This document shows positions 1-10,437 of a stretch of 64,000 nucleotides of DNA, in pieces (position 1 is the first letter of the stretch; every line of letters begins with the position of its first letter). The translations under genes were made by a program, and so were the position numbers. The notes under the pieces were generated by a model. That model saw only the letters and a list, made by a program, of their open reading frames with translations. It was not told the origin of the DNA and ran no database searches. Source of the stretch: Lepus europaeus (lineage: Eukaryota > Chordata > Mammalia > Lagomorpha > Leporidae); assembly GCF_033115175.1 (NCBI RefSeq), contig NC_084828.1, positions 96,349,388-96,413,387 of the forward strand, given 5' to 3'.

Positions 1-96
1 GCTATGAGGAAGTTGGTCAGGGGGGTGCCCAGACCCATAGGTGGATTGTCTGGGAGGAGCCAGCGAGCTAACCTGTGGAAATGGTCCTCTCTCCAG
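1..96 (+). other. AHSG: AHSG last intron, 3' end
   Basis: Intronic sequence ending in a pyrimidine tract and CAG acceptor (TCCTCTCTCCAG) directly before the last AHSG exon. An open frame runs through it by chance. Confidence 0.75.
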
Positions 97-483
97 CTTG
101 CGGTCCCACAGCCCCAACCAGACGTCGCTGGCGCAGCAGCAGTGGACCCAGCCCCGGCAGTGGACCAAGCCCCGGCAGTAGACCCAGCCCTGGCAGTGGA
201 TCCAGCCCCGGCAGTGGATCCAGCTTCACCTGTGTCCCCTCCAGATGGCCCACCTGCATCTTCCCTGGTGGTGGGGCCCGTGTTGGTGGTACAACCCCCG
301 GTCCCGCCCCGGGCGCACTACGACCTGCGCCAAACCTTTGCAGGGGTGCCCTCGATGGAGTCAGGCTCGGGAGAAGCCTTCCACCCTGGGAAAGCGCCCG
401 TGGTGGTGCAGCCTAGCATTGCCGCTGCCCCTGGCCCTGTGATCACCCCGTGCCCAGGGAAGGTCAGATACTTCAAGATCTAA
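97..483 (+). CDS. AHSG: AHSG (fetuin-A), last coding exon, partial gene
   Basis: This is the 3' coding exon of alpha-2-HS-glycoprotein, a liver-secreted plasma protein that binds calcium phosphate and blocks ectopic mineralisation. The exon follows a pyrimidine-rich CAG acceptor at 94-96, opens at a codon boundary and ends with TAA at 481-483, giving 128 residues. Recognition rests on the C-terminal end: AHYDLRQTFAGV, then VVQPSIAAAPGPV and TPCPGKVRYFKI, which follow the human fetuin-A C-terminus closely. The cysteine in PCPG is the family's last cysteine, which pairs with one near the N-terminus. The first half is the proline-rich connecting region and carries five copies of a VDPAPA-type hexapeptide (142-231). 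Upstream exons with the two cystatin domains lie outside the window. FETUB follows about 16.7 kb downstream in the same orientation. The identity is secure; the exon start rests on the acceptor and on the phase-0 last introns of FETUB and HRG. Confidence 0.95.
   Translation, partial: LAVPQPQPDVAGAAAVDPAPAVDQAPAVDPALAVDPAPAVDPASPVSPPDGPPASSLVVGPVLVVQPPVPPRAHYDLRQTFAGVPSMESGSGEAFHPGKAPVVVQPSIAAAPGPVITPCPGKVRYFKI
142..231 (+). repeat. AHSG in-frame 18-bp tandem repeat (hexapeptide x5)
   Basis: Five in-frame 18-bp units encode VDPAPA, VDQAPA, VDPALA, VDPAPA and VDPASP in the proline-rich region of fetuin-A. Units differ mainly at third positions and single replacements, so this is a slightly aged minisatellite rather than a fresh expansion. 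Confidence 0.9.
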
Positions 484-832
484 GCTAGACACAGCAGAGA
501 TGAGAAAATTTGGCACAAAGAACGCGTGCACTGTTGTGTCCAAGCCTGCACGTGGGTGGCCGCTTTGTCTGCTGTCAAAATCGGTGCTGCATGAGGTCTA
601 CATTAGTGTCACGTCTCCAATCCCTCCTTCAAAGGGGGAAGTAGAGGAGGCGGGGCGAGGTCCAGCAGCAAGGATAAGGCCGACAAGTTGATTGCCATCT
701 CTGTCTTCCAATCGACCTCACATAAGCAACTGAGCTGTGACTTTGAAAGGTGCTCTTGCCAATCTTGTATCTGCCTGTTAACAAAAGTGCCTGTTGGACT
801 TTCCTTAATAAAGAAGATTCTAAGCTGAAATG
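484..832 (+). other. AHSG: AHSG 3' UTR
   Basis: Sequence between the AHSG stop codon and the polyadenylation site. No SINE lies within it; the first CSINE begins about 95 bp past the expected cleavage site. The end is inferred from the AATAAA at 807-812. Confidence 0.75.
807..812 (+). promoter_or_regulatory. AHSG: AHSG polyadenylation signal AATAAA
   Basis: Canonical AATAAA about 325 bp after the stop codon, followed by a GT-rich stretch (TGTGGTCTG) suited to cleavage-factor binding at about 830. Confidence 0.85.
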
Positions 833-927
833 TGGTCTGATTATTGCCCACTTCAGCCAGGTTTTGTTCCCGTGTGTGGTCTGTCATCTCGACAACCACA
901 CCGTGTCCCTGATTAAAATTCACCTGA

Positions 928-1241
928 GGGCTAGCACCGCGGCTCAATAGGCTAATCCTCCGCCTAGCGGCGCTGGCACACCGGGTTCTAGTCCCGGTCA
1001 GGGCGCCGGATTCTGTCCCGGTTGCCCCTCTTCCAGGCCAGCTCTCTGCTGTAGCCCAGGAGTGCAGTGGAGGATGGCCCAAGTTCTTGGGCCCTGCACC
1101 TGCATGGGAGACCAGGAGAAGCACCTGGCTCCTGACTTCGGATCAGCGTGGTACACCAGCTGCAGCAGCCATTGAGGGGTGAACCAATGGAAAAGGAAGA
1201 CCTATCTCCCTGTCTCTCTCTCTCTCACTGTCCACTCTGCC

Positions 1242-1276
<35 letters not shown>
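928..1276 (+). mobile_element. CSINE, full length, perfect TSD
   Basis: Rabbit tRNA-derived SINE: GCTCAATAGGCTAATCCTCC head with A-box-like sequence, GGTTCTAGTCCCGG B-box-like sequence, the body, a (CT)n tract and a long poly(A). It is flanked by the target-site duplication AAATTCACCTGA at 916-927 and 1277-1288. The long, nearly uninterrupted A tail and exact duplication suggest a fairly young insertion. Confidence 0.95.
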
Positions 1277-1281
<5 letters not shown>

Positions 1282-1512
1282 CACCTGAAAATAGAACCGA
1301 AAGAAAACAAAAGCCTACTGGGGTGCTGTATACAGGAAAAAGCGAGGCTAGAATCTGCTCCCAGCCCGCAGAAAATGATCTTTCCCTATGAGAAAATAAG
1401 GGACGGAAAATATTGCTGAAATAGAATCAGGTACCTGAACTCGGAATATGAAAGCCACCGGTTTCCCCCAATACCCACACAAGAAGGGATTGGTAGTTAA
1501 CACAGCAGCCTC

Positions 1513-1732
1513 GAGGCTGGCACTGTAGCGCAGTGGGTAAAGCCACCCCCTGTGATGCTGGCAGGGTGCTGGTTCTTGTCCTGGCTGTTCTACTTCCAAT
1601 CCAGCTCCCTGATAATGATCTGGGTGTGCTGGGCCCCATGTGGGAGACCCAGATGAGATCGCTCTCTCTCTCTCTCTTTCATCTCTCTCTTCTGCAACTC
1701 TGGCTTTCAAATAAATAAATAGATCTTCAAAA
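1513..1732 (+). mobile_element. Older CSINE (CSINE2-type), internally deleted
   Basis: The head GAGGCTGGCACTGTAGCGCA and the AATAAATAAATAGATC tail mark the older C-repeat subgroup. The middle of the body, from the ACTTGGGCC block to the grooming of the (CT)n tract, is shortened compared with full copies in the window. Confidence 0.85.
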
Positions 1733-2062
1733 CATACACATACACAGACCTCATTTTATGTCTGTTCATTGTTCATGTTTAAAATTCCTAGAGCTCTCTG
1801 TATACACTTCACTTTATACTTCATGAGGCGGATCTTTCTAGAAGATCTATTTCAAGGACCCCAATGCAAGCTTTGGTTTCTAATACAATCAGAGAGGGTT
1901 TACTCAGACAGATAAATCCATAGGCACCCTCCAAGTTCCCAGATAGTACGTAGGAATAAGCAGTCCCCATTATAAATGGTGCCCAGGTAATTTCAATTTT
2001 TGCCTGTCAGAGTTAGGTTTTCCTGATCAACCTGGTGACGAGTCGTTCTGGGTGGAATTTTA
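1733..2062. other. Intergenic, nothing recognised
   Basis: No gene, RNA or repeat family recognised apart from the left target-site copy (2050-2062) of the next SINE. Confidence 0.5.
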
Positions 2063-2418
2063 CAGATTCTTTTTTTTTATTTTCTTTTTTTTTTATTTTT
2101 GACAGGCAGAGTGGACAGTGAGAGAGAGAGTGACAGAGAGGAAGGTCTTCCTTTGCCGTTGGTTCACCCTCCAATGGCCACCGCGGCCAGCGCACCGCGC
2201 TGATCCGAAGGCAGGAGCCAGGTGCTTATCCTGGCCTCCCATAAGGTGCAGGGCCCAAGCCCTTGGCCATCCTCCACTGCACTCCCGGGCCATAGCAGAG
2301 AGCTGGCCTGGAAGAGGAGCAACCAGGACAGAATCCAGCGCCCCAACCGGGACTAGAACCCGGTGTGGCGGTGCCGCTAGGCGGAGGATTAGCCTGTTGA
2401 GCCACGGAGCCAGCCTGC
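2063..2418 (-). mobile_element. CSINE, full length
   Basis: Minus-strand copy running from a T-rich tail through GACAGGCAGAGTGGACAGTG to the head at the right end. The target-site duplication is GGGTGGAATTTTA at 2050-2062 and 2419-2431, with the last positions slightly diverged. Confidence 0.93.
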
Positions 2419-2431
2419 GGGTGGAATTTTA

Positions 2432-2956
2432 AAGAGGTGGATCTCACAGCCAGCTGAGTGGCTTCACCTAACCAGGGACACTAAGCAGGGACTCTCACCT
2501 TATCACTCTATTTCAGAGGTTTTATCAACATCCCAGTGACGAGCGAGCAGGAATGGCCAAGAAGTTGGGAAAACTGGGCATCGCAGGAGCTGAGAAGGGC
2601 AGGAAGGCAGGGGCGGGGCTAAGGGTGCTGGAAGAGAATGAGGATGAGGTTTGGGACAAGGCCACGGAGGCCGGCAGCTGGCACAGAGGCGCTGGAGGAC
2701 ACCCAGGGCTGGCTGGGGGTAAGGATGGGGCGGAGGGCGCGCGGACGCTCCTCTCCCCAGCAGTTTGATGGTGAAGGGTAGAACAGGTAGGACATAAACT
2801 ATATAGGATAACAAGGTGGAGAAAATGTTTCATTTTTTAGGGGAGGGTTTTGAGTGTATTTAGGGCAAAAGATAGGAAGAAGAGCAAGAGAAAAGAGATG
2901 ACAGAAAGCTGGAGTGTTGAGCTGGAAAGGGGGTTCCTGTCCTTCCTTGAGGGGCC
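2432..2956. other. Intergenic, unassigned, G+A-rich
   Basis: Purine-rich single-copy-looking sequence containing a short GC-rich patch (GGGCGGAGGGCGCGCGGACG near 2727). No open frame with recognisable homology. It may be regulatory, but nothing proves this. Confidence 0.4.
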
Positions 2957-3334
2957 TTTTTTTTTTAAGATTTATTTATTTATTTGAAAGCCAGAGTTAC
3001 ACAAAGAGAGGAGAGACTGAGAGAGGAAGGGAAGGAGAGGGAGAGAGAGAGGGAGAGAGAAAGAGAAAGAGAAAGAGAGAGAGAGGTCTTCCATCCACTG
3101 GTTCACTCCCCAAATGGCCTGAATGGCCAGAGCTGGACTGATCTGAAGCCAGGAGCCAGAAGCTTCTTCTGGGTCTCCAATGAAAGTGCAGGGGCCCAGG
3201 GACCTGGGCCATCCTCCACTGCCTTCCCAGGCCATAGCTGGAATTGAGAGCAGAGCCAGTATTCAAACCAGGCACTCCAGTTTGGGATATGGTATCTCAA
3301 ACAGTGTGTTACTGCTATGCCAAATGCTTACTCC
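2957..3334 (-). mobile_element. Older CSINE2-type copy
   Basis: Minus-strand older C-repeat: AAGATTTATTTATTTATTTGAAAG tail side, an expanded purine tract (GAGAGA/GAAAGA, 3006-3085), then the body. The head at the right end is diverged. Confidence 0.88.
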
Positions 3335-3579
3335 TAATCTTGCCTTCATATTTGCTTTCTGTTATTCTTATTTTTCTATAATGCATGAAAACCTCTTTAA
3401 TAATATTCTTTTAATAAGAAGAAAGCTTCAATAATTTGTAGTGGTTCTTAAAGCCCTCCACCAAGTTCCATTCATAGCCACAAATATTTTAGGACCAAAA
3501 GAAAGAGGAAGAAAATTATTTAGACTCACTACTGATGGAGATTGAATCACATGCATGACCCCCTCTAGTCCTGTGAACC

Positions 3580-3690
3580 TGCATGTATGTCCATTTTTAC
3601 TGATGAGAAAACTGAATCCCAAGAAAACATTATGTTAGCTGAAGTCACACAGCTAGTGACAGATTCCATCCAACTGGTCAACCAACCAGA
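3580..3690 (+). mobile_element. MIR fragment
   Basis: Contains the MIR core-like string TTTACTGATGAGAAAACTGAATCCCA followed by AAGTCACACAGCTAGTGACAG, the typical MIR 3' half. Ancient and diverged. Confidence 0.7.
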
Positions 3691-4029
3691 AAAGCTATCC
3701 CTTTCCATCACAGCACCCTGAAGAGGTGCACTGGAGAGTGCCCCCCTCTGAGGCCAGAGCCCACAGTGAGAAGGCAGAAGGTCACTGTCCTCTCCTACAA
3801 CGCACTCCAGAGGCCGGGACCCCTGCCCTTACAGAGGCCAGATCAATGCTGCGGGGGTATACGCGGGTTCTCCCCTGCTGTTAATGGATAATGGTATATT
3901 TGAGTATTGATCCAACCCGATCCATGATGAACAAGAACAATAAACATCACACACTCACTGAGAAGAGCAGCAGCTTGGGGGGGCTTGGGGTCAGTCCTTG
4001 GGTGGATGTGCGGTTGGGAGCAGGTCATC

Positions 4030-4517
4030 CCGTTTCTCATGACGTCACTCACAGAGTCTCAAGTGGGCGGGGCGTGGCCGCCTGTCTCGCCAAGGACCCC
4101 TCTGCCTCTCCCCACTTTAGGACTCTGGTAAATACGTGAGCGTCGCACCACGTGTCGGAAGGGCACTGTCTCACACAAACACTGGGCAGAACCAGCGTTC
4201 CCAGTGTCTCGAAGGCCCCGTTGGCAGCCGCTCTCAGTGCACGCGAGACAATGCAAGGTTTTCTCGTTCTCAAGATGACAGTGGCTCTCAGAAAAGGTTC
4301 AGGGACAGCTTCCCAACCTTCGGGGCAGCCTCGTGCACGGCGTCGCCCACTCTCTCTCCACCCGGCACCCTTATGCTTTTGACCCAGGTGAATTTAACCT
4401 CCACGTTTTCGAGAGCACCCGTGAATCCCACCGAGCGGCAGAGGACCGGCAGGGCTGTGGCTGCTCAGCCCGGCCGCAGGCCCTTGCTCCTGGCTCCAGG
4501 GAGGCCAGACGAATCTT
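4030..4517. promoter_or_regulatory. CpG-rich patch with CRE, GC box and E-box
   Basis: About 490 bp with a CpG density well above the surroundings. It contains a perfect palindromic CRE TGACGTCA (4040-4047), a GC box GGGCGGGGC (4065-4073) and an E-box CACGTG (around 4149). It lies 3 kb downstream of AHSG, outside any SINE. This could be a distal enhancer, a non-coding RNA promoter or a CpG patch without function; motif content alone does not decide. Confidence 0.35.
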
Positions 4518-4531
4518 TCACTCCATAATTT

Positions 4532-4872
4532 ATTTTTATTATTTTTTTTATTTTTGACAGGCAGAGTGGACAGTGAGAGAGAGACAGAGAGAAAGGTCTT
4601 CCTTTTGCCGTTGGTTCACCCTCCAATGGCCGCCGCGGTGCGGCCGACGCACCGCGCTGTTCCAATGGCAGGAGCCAGGTGCCTATCCTGGTCTCCCATG
4701 GGGTGCAGAGCCCAAGCACTTGGGCCATCCTCCACTGCCTTCCCGGGCCATAGCAGAGAGCTGGCCTGGAAGAGGGGCAACCGGGACAGAATCAGTGCCC
4801 CGACCGGGACTAGAACCCGTTGTGCCAGCGCCGCAAGGTGGAGGATTAGCCTGTTGAGCCACAGTGCCGGCC
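4532..4872 (-). mobile_element. CSINE, full length
   Basis: Minus-strand C-repeat flanked by TCACTCCATAATTT at 4518-4531 and 4873-4886. It contains the GC-rich GGCCGCCGCGGTGCGGCCG variant near 4628, also seen in the copies at 36.3 and 50.2 kb, which may mark a subfamily. Confidence 0.94.
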
Positions 4873-4886
4873 TCACTCCATAATTT

Positions 4887-5119
4887 TAATAGACAATGAT
4901 AATTCCTGCTTAGATTAGTTTTTACAGTGGTGGTTGCAAAATGGTGATGTTTATAATTCCAGTCTTTCTTCTAGATTTAGTAACTGGCATTTGATTGTAA
5001 GTTTGTTCAGTCAGTGTCAATGCAAACCTATGGGTTGCTGCTTTGTTGAGAGAATGGTAATTTTACCCCTGTCAGTATTTTGGTGGTCAACTTGTCCCAG
5101 ACTTGGCAACAGATTCCCT
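4887..5119. other. Intergenic, nothing recognised
   Basis: AT-rich sequence without recognisable gene or repeat. Confidence 0.4.
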
Positions 5120-5130
5120 TCAAGTGATTT

Positions 5131-5784
5131 CTTTAAAAAAAAAAAAAAAAAAAAATTGCCGGCGCCACGGCTCAATAGGCTAATCCTCCGCCTAGTGGCG
5201 CCGGCACACCGGGTTCTAGTCCTGGTCAGGGTGCCGGATTCTGTCCCGGTTGCCCCTCTTCCAGGCCAGCTCTCTGCTATGGCCCGGGAGTGCAGTGGAG
5301 GATGGCCCAAGTCCTTGGGCTCTGCATCCACATGGGAGACCAGGAGAAGCACCTGGCTCCTGGCTTCGGATTGGCGCAGCGCCGGCCACAGTGGCCATTT
5401 GGGGGGTGAACCAATGGAAGGAAGAGCTTTTTCTCTGTCTCTCTCTCTCTCACTGTCCACTCTGCCTGTCAAAAAAATTTTTTTTATTTATTTATTTGAG
5501 AGGTAGAGTTACAGTGAGAGGGAGAGACAGAGAGACTGGTTGGTTCACTCCCCAGTGGCCACAATGACCGGAGATATGCCGATCCAAAGCCAGGAATCAA
5601 GTACTTCTTCCTGGTCTCCCATGTGGGTAGGGGCCCAAGGACTTGAGCCATCCTCCACTGCCTTCCTGGGCCACAGCAGAGAGTTGGACTGGAAGAGGAG
5701 CAGCCAGGACTGGAACCAGTGCCCATACGGAATGCTGGCACCACAGGCGGGGTATTAACCCACTGTGCCACGGCGCTGGCCCCA
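5131..5784 (-). mobile_element. Older CSINE split by a younger CSINE
   Basis: The outer minus-strand copy occupies 5131-5157 (tail) and 5478-5784 (body and head). Its duplication TCAAGTGATTT at 5120-5130 and 5785-5795 encloses both elements, which proves the nesting order. Confidence 0.88.
5158..5477 (+). mobile_element. CSINE inserted in the tail of another CSINE
   Basis: Plus-strand younger C-repeat with head GCCGGCGCCACGGCTCAATAG and a short A tail. It sits in the A/T-rich tail of the older minus-strand copy, preceded by a run of about 22 A. Confidence 0.92.
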
Positions 5785-5795
5785 TCAAGTGATTT

Positions 5796-6494
5796 GTTAA
5801 CACAACTTATTCTGTGAGTGATTCCTCACTTTCTGCCCAAGTTTGCTCATTTCCTTTCCCTGGAATCAGTCACTTCCTCAAGGGGCCTTGGTTGCTTGGA
5901 TTGGAGAATAAGATTTGGAAAGTTGGGCACATTGGAGGGTCCTTGCTGCTAGGCTTCCTCAGTGGGTATGGTTGGAAGAAATAGCAGTTTCACATGGTCC
6001 CATGGAAAATTACGAACGCATTCTGCTACCTCGAGCAGTCCAAGGCCCCAGGGTGTCCTGGCTTTCCCTCCTTCTCACTCTCTCCTGCAGTGAGAATCCT
6101 GCTTCCTAACAACAACACAGTTTGACCAATATTGCAACATACACAGACTAGTTCTAGAAATGACTATGCCCATTTCACTATAGAAAGCAAACCTGCTAAG
6201 CAGATTCTAAGATTCGTTTGCCTTTCTTACCCCCCCCCCTTTATTAGATTAATGATATGTAATCAAAGAACTGTGTTCACAAGTTCCTTGGATTAGTTCT
6301 CTTCTCCTGCTTTCACTATGTCCAGAATCCATTTGAAACCCAGTTAAGCTCATTTGTTTGTTTCTGTTTAGTTTTAGTTCCTCCCTCTCCATTTGGCTGA
6401 ATAAATTATTGCTCTGAACAATGCATGGTCATGATTCCAAAAGTCAAAGCTATAAGGAATAAAAATATTACTGGCACTTTTGAGTAACATTGTT
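5796..6494. other. Intergenic, nothing recognised
   Basis: About 700 bp without recognisable gene; it contains a short poly(C) run at 6231-6239. No repeat family assigned. Confidence 0.4.
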
Positions 6495-6502
6495 GTCTTT
6501 TC

Positions 6503-6838
6503 CTTTTTTTTTTTTTTTTGACAGGAAGAGTGGATAGTGAGAGAGAGAGAGACAGAGAGAAAGGTCTTCCTTTTTGCCGTTGGTTCACCCTCCAATGGCC
6601 GCTGCAGCCAGCGCATCTCACTGATCCGAAGCCAGGAGCCAGGTGCTTCTCCCGGTCTCCCATGCAGGTGCAGGGCCCAAGGACTTGGGCCATCCTCCAC
6701 TGCCTTCCCGGGCCATAGCAGAGAGCTGGCCTGGAAGAGGGGCAACCGGGATAGAATCCGGCACCCCAACCGGGACTAGAACCCGGTGTGCCGGCGCCAC
6801 AAGGCGGAGGATTAGCCTGTTAAGCCACGGCGCCAGCC
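6503..6838 (-). mobile_element. CSINE, full length
   Basis: Minus-strand copy with a T-run tail, GACAGGAAGAGTGGATAGTG, full body and head. Flanked by GTCTTTTC at 6495-6502 and 6839-6846. Confidence 0.93.
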
Positions 6839-6846
6839 GTCTTTTC

Positions 6847-7892
6847 TTTATATTTAGAATTCTCATTTAATTATTATTGGCTACACCTCCCTCTAGTTGG
6901 ACCCGGTGAGCTCTCCATGGAGCACACCCCCTCCCAGCTTCACTCAAATTGATTGTCCCCAGATACTTTTATTTCTCTATCAGGATCTTATTATCCCCTG
7001 ACATTCAGGCCACATCCAGAAAAGAAGCAATGAATCAAAGCGGAGCATCCGTCGAGAGAAAGCCTGCCCGAACGGTGGCCCCTGAAGCAGAACTTCTGTT
7101 GCAACTGGATCCTGGTTCTGTTGTTCTGGATGAAGCTGCGTCCTAGCCCAGCCTCAGGAGACTAGGGACACACCTCACACTCAGCACAGCGCGTGGAACG
7201 CAGTAGGCCCTCTGTAGAGGCAATCCCTCAGCCCTTCCGGGGCCGTGTGGGCAGTGCTGGTTAGGGTGCACCTTAGCAAGAAAGCTACCCAGTGAGAGTG
7301 AAAGCCCTGAGAAGCAGCCCCTCTGGGGGATGGAAGTTGTGTGCACGTGGCCGTGCCCTTGAGGTCAAGTTCGTTGCTTGTAAAGATGGTGAAGGAACTC
7401 AGGAAGTTTGAGCAAGGTGCTGGGCGGCTCCTCGGAAAGCACCTGTCCCTAATTAAAGTCTCTGCGTAGGACCCCGCCTCCAACTCAGGAGCCCGGGCCG
7501 TACACCTGGCACTGGAGTCCGGCTCTGAAATGGCCAGGCAGTCTGTGTAAGAGGCTGAGCAAAGAAGACAGACTGAGTGTGTGCTCAGCCCTGCTGGGAC
7601 TCGCTGGGAGCGGCGACCTCTGGCGTGGATTACTTAACAAGTTTCTAGCTTAGGTAACAGACGGTGGGTGTGAGCTGGCCTCCAGGTCTAGGTGACTCTG
7701 GGTCCCTGGGAAACTCTAAGTGCAAGAAAGTCTAAGTGCAAGACCCACCACCCTGCGGCCCTGCCTCGGGTGCTGCTGTCTTGAGAGTATTGTGGCCCAA
7801 AACATCCTCCACGTCTCTTGGCATAAACCAGCTCAACCATGAGTGTGAGCTGTGGATTATAGATCCTACCTGCCTCCCTCACCCTTGTTTTC
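6847..7892. other. Intergenic, nothing recognised
   Basis: About 1 kb of mixed composition. Short open frames (65 to 100 codons) show no recognisable homology and no splice or initiation context that would support a gene. Confidence 0.4.
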
Positions 7893-8130
7893 TTTAAAGG
7901 GAGAGCGGGAGAGAGAAAGAGATATCTCCCATCCACCCTATACTCCCCAAATGCTTGCAATAGCCAGGGCTGGGCCAGGTTGAAGCCAGGAACCCAGAGA
8001 AGAGTCCTGGTCTCCTGCTGCCTCCCGGGGTGGGCACGCACAGGAAGCTGGGACAGGTTCAGAGGCAGGACTCAAATGCCAGCCCTGTGATATGAGACAC
8101 AGCATTCCTAAGCTGCGGCTTCATGCCTGC
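7893..8130 (-). mobile_element. Old degenerate CSINE
   Basis: Matches the C-repeat order on the minus strand: purine tract, CCCATCCACC, CTCCCCAAATG, GCCAGGGCTGGGCCAGG, GAAGCCAGGAACC. The head is too diverged to place exactly. Confidence 0.6.
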
Positions 8131-8799
8131 AGCAAACCTGCCGCCAGTGCCTGCCTTTCTGAGTGCCCTGCTGGGCGCAGGGGTGCAAGCTGTGTGCCAG
8201 GTGCCCTCAAACTCCTGCTCGGTCACGGCTGGTGAGTGGTAGAACCGGGATGTGAACCAGGCTTGCTTGTGCCCAGAGTCTGTGCACCTGGCCCTGCAGG
8301 GATTCTTGGAGGAAATGCTCTAAGGCAGATTTGCCCCCAAGAACAGTTTTGATACTGGGAGATGGACTGTAAACATTCTGAAGGTTTCAGACATTCCCTA
8401 AATATGACTGTGAAGTGGAGGGGGGGGTGGCCTCCAAACTTAGGGACTTCAGGAAGGGGCTGGGGACAGACTACCAGGGGGTGGCCTGAGGCCACTGGGT
8501 GGGGTCACAGTAACAGACACCGCCCAGTTTATGGTGGGGACAACTGGAAGGCCACAAGAAGTAAACAATGTCATTCACCTCTTTTCCCTCTCTTGCTCTT
8601 GCTCCCTGCCCTCGGACACTCACCCTATCTTTCCCATCAGGCCCGCTCCCATTCATTCTGCAAGCCCCAAACTCACGCTGCTTCCTCCAGGAAGCCTTTC
8701 TTGACTTCCTCATTAGAACCAGTTTCTGCCCCTGTTGCTTTCTTAGTATCTACTCTTTAAAGGTGAGAACTGCGCCTTCCTCTCTGAAGCCAAAAAGGT
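8131..8799. other. Intergenic, nothing recognised
   Basis: No recognisable gene or repeat. It includes a run of nine G at about 8420. Confidence 0.4.
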
Positions 8800-8990
8800 T
8801 GGATGTAAATCCCTGGCTGTGAGACCTTGGGCAAGCGATTTAACCTCTCTGTTCCTCTCTGGGAAGCAACAGTGGTACCTACAGCTCTCGGTTAGCTATG
8901 GGCTTAAATGAAGAAGGAACACAGTCGTTAGCACGAAGCAGGGCGTGTCCTGAGAATCCATACATAATGCTGGGCCCTAGCAGTGGCTGG
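8800..8990 (+). mobile_element. MIR relic
   Basis: The strings TGTGAGACCTTGGGCAAGCGATTTAACCTCTCTG and TTAAATGAAGAAGGAACACAG follow the MIR core and 3' part. No terminal structure remains. Confidence 0.75.
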
Positions 8991-9036
8991 TGTAGATGCC
9001 CACTCAGTATTTATGGAAGGAAGAAAAGATAAAGGT

Positions 9037-9064
9037 GGGAGAGAGAGAGAGAGAGAGAGAGAGA
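9037..9064. repeat. (GA)n microsatellite
   Basis: About 13 GA units, not attached to a recognisable SINE. Confidence 0.9.
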
Positions 9065-9600
9065 AGCATCAGAAGTGGAACAGAGACGATCTCTAACCAG
9101 GCAGCTCCAGCTTGATGCTTGGGAGCTGGGGCCGCTGCAATTTTCCTAAGCACAAATCCTAGTCAAGGTGGAGACCTGCTGCCTATATTTCTAACTCCCC
9201 AGAGACCCAGTTCCACACACTGCCCCTCCCAGCTCTGCAATGCTCTACCTGGCTGACCTCGCCCTGTTCAAACACACTTGCGTCAGGAGGATGGGGAAAC
9301 TCCCGCTCAAGGAAAACGCGCTGGTTTCTCCCGTCCTGGCTCACCTGGTGGGGAAGCTGTTCAGGTGCGGCCACTGCAGAGTCACAGGGGAATCCATGCT
9401 ACTGTGGGAAAAGTGAGCGCCGCAAGCGCTGTGCACTGAGCACTGACAGCAGACATTGCCGCCACCGGCCCGGCCTTCGGGGCCAGGCTAAGCACAGCAT
9501 CTCCCAGCCACTTCTGCTGTCATCACTTCGTCCCCCTTCCCTTTCACTCTGAGGCTCCTGAAGACTGGACCAGGACTGGCTAATCAGGTGGTGGCATCTG
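9065..9600. other. Intergenic, nothing recognised
   Basis: GC-moderate sequence without recognised gene or repeat. Confidence 0.4.
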
Positions 9601-9615
9601 CCTCCTGAGCGTCTT

Positions 9616-9958
9616 TTTTATTTTAAAAATATTGATTTTATTTATTTGTAAGACAGAGTTACAGAAAGAGGTAGAGACAGAGAGAGAGAGAGAGAGAGGT
9701 CTTCCATCCGCTGGTTCACTCCCCAAATGGCTACAATAGCTGGAGCTGGGTGGATCAGAAGCCAGGGGTCAGGAGCTTCCTCCAGGTCTCCCACGTGGGC
9801 GCAGGGGCCCAAGCACTTGGTCCATCTTCTGCTGCTTTCCCAGGCGCATTAGCAGGGAGCTGGATCAAAAGTGGAGCATCTGGGACTTGAACCAGTGCCC
9901 CTGTGGGATGCCAGTGTTGCAGGCAGTGGCTTCACCAGCTACACCACAGTGCCAGCCC
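9616..9958 (-). mobile_element. Older CSINE2-type copy
   Basis: Full-length minus-strand older C-repeat ending in CCAGCCCCC. The flanking CTCCTGAGCGTCTT and CTCCTGAGCATCTT (about 9602-9615 and 9960-9973) are an imperfect target-site duplication. Confidence 0.92.
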
Positions 9959-10027
9959 CCTCCTGAGCATCTTGAATGATGCATGTAGCATGTGAAGCAA
10001 AGGAAGTAAACTGTCATTCATAATTTT

Positions 10028-10355
10028 TTAAAGATTTTTATTTATTTATCTATCTGAAAGGCAGAGTTACACAGAGAGGAGAGACACTTAGAGAGAGCTT
10101 CCATCCACTGATTCACTCCCTAGATGGCCACAACAACCCGGACTGGGCCAGGCAGAAGCCAGGAGCCAAAAACTTCCTCCAGGTCTCCCGCATGGGATCA
10201 GGAGCCCAAGGACTTGAGCCATCCTCTGCTGTTTCCCCAGGTCATTAGCAGGGAGCTGGATCAGAAGTGGAGCAGCCAGGACTTGAACCAGCACCCCTAT
10301 GGAATGTCAGCACAGCAGGTGGAGGCTTAATATGCTGTGCCACAGCTCCAGCCCC
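10028..10355 (-). mobile_element. Older CSINE2-type copy
   Basis: Minus-strand copy from AAAGATTTTTATTTATTTATC to CACAGCTCCAGCCCC. It lies about 70 bp from the preceding SINE. No clean duplication seen. Confidence 0.9.
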
Positions 10356-10437
10356 ATTATTTATAACTTTATATGTAAATCTCCTATCAAAAGGATTATA
10401 TTTTGATTAGATTGGGTTAAACAAAAAAATTGTTAGA

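Noticed and set aside
4-96. AHSG exon extended upstream to the ATG at position 4
   Set aside because: A good acceptor at 94-96 and loss of fetuin-A similarity before 97 show that this part is intron.
970-1005. tRNA gene suggested by A/B-box-like motifs in SINE heads
   Set aside because: The promoter boxes belong to the tRNA-derived SINE; no cloverleaf with acceptor stem and anticodon arm can be drawn, and the motif recurs in every copy.
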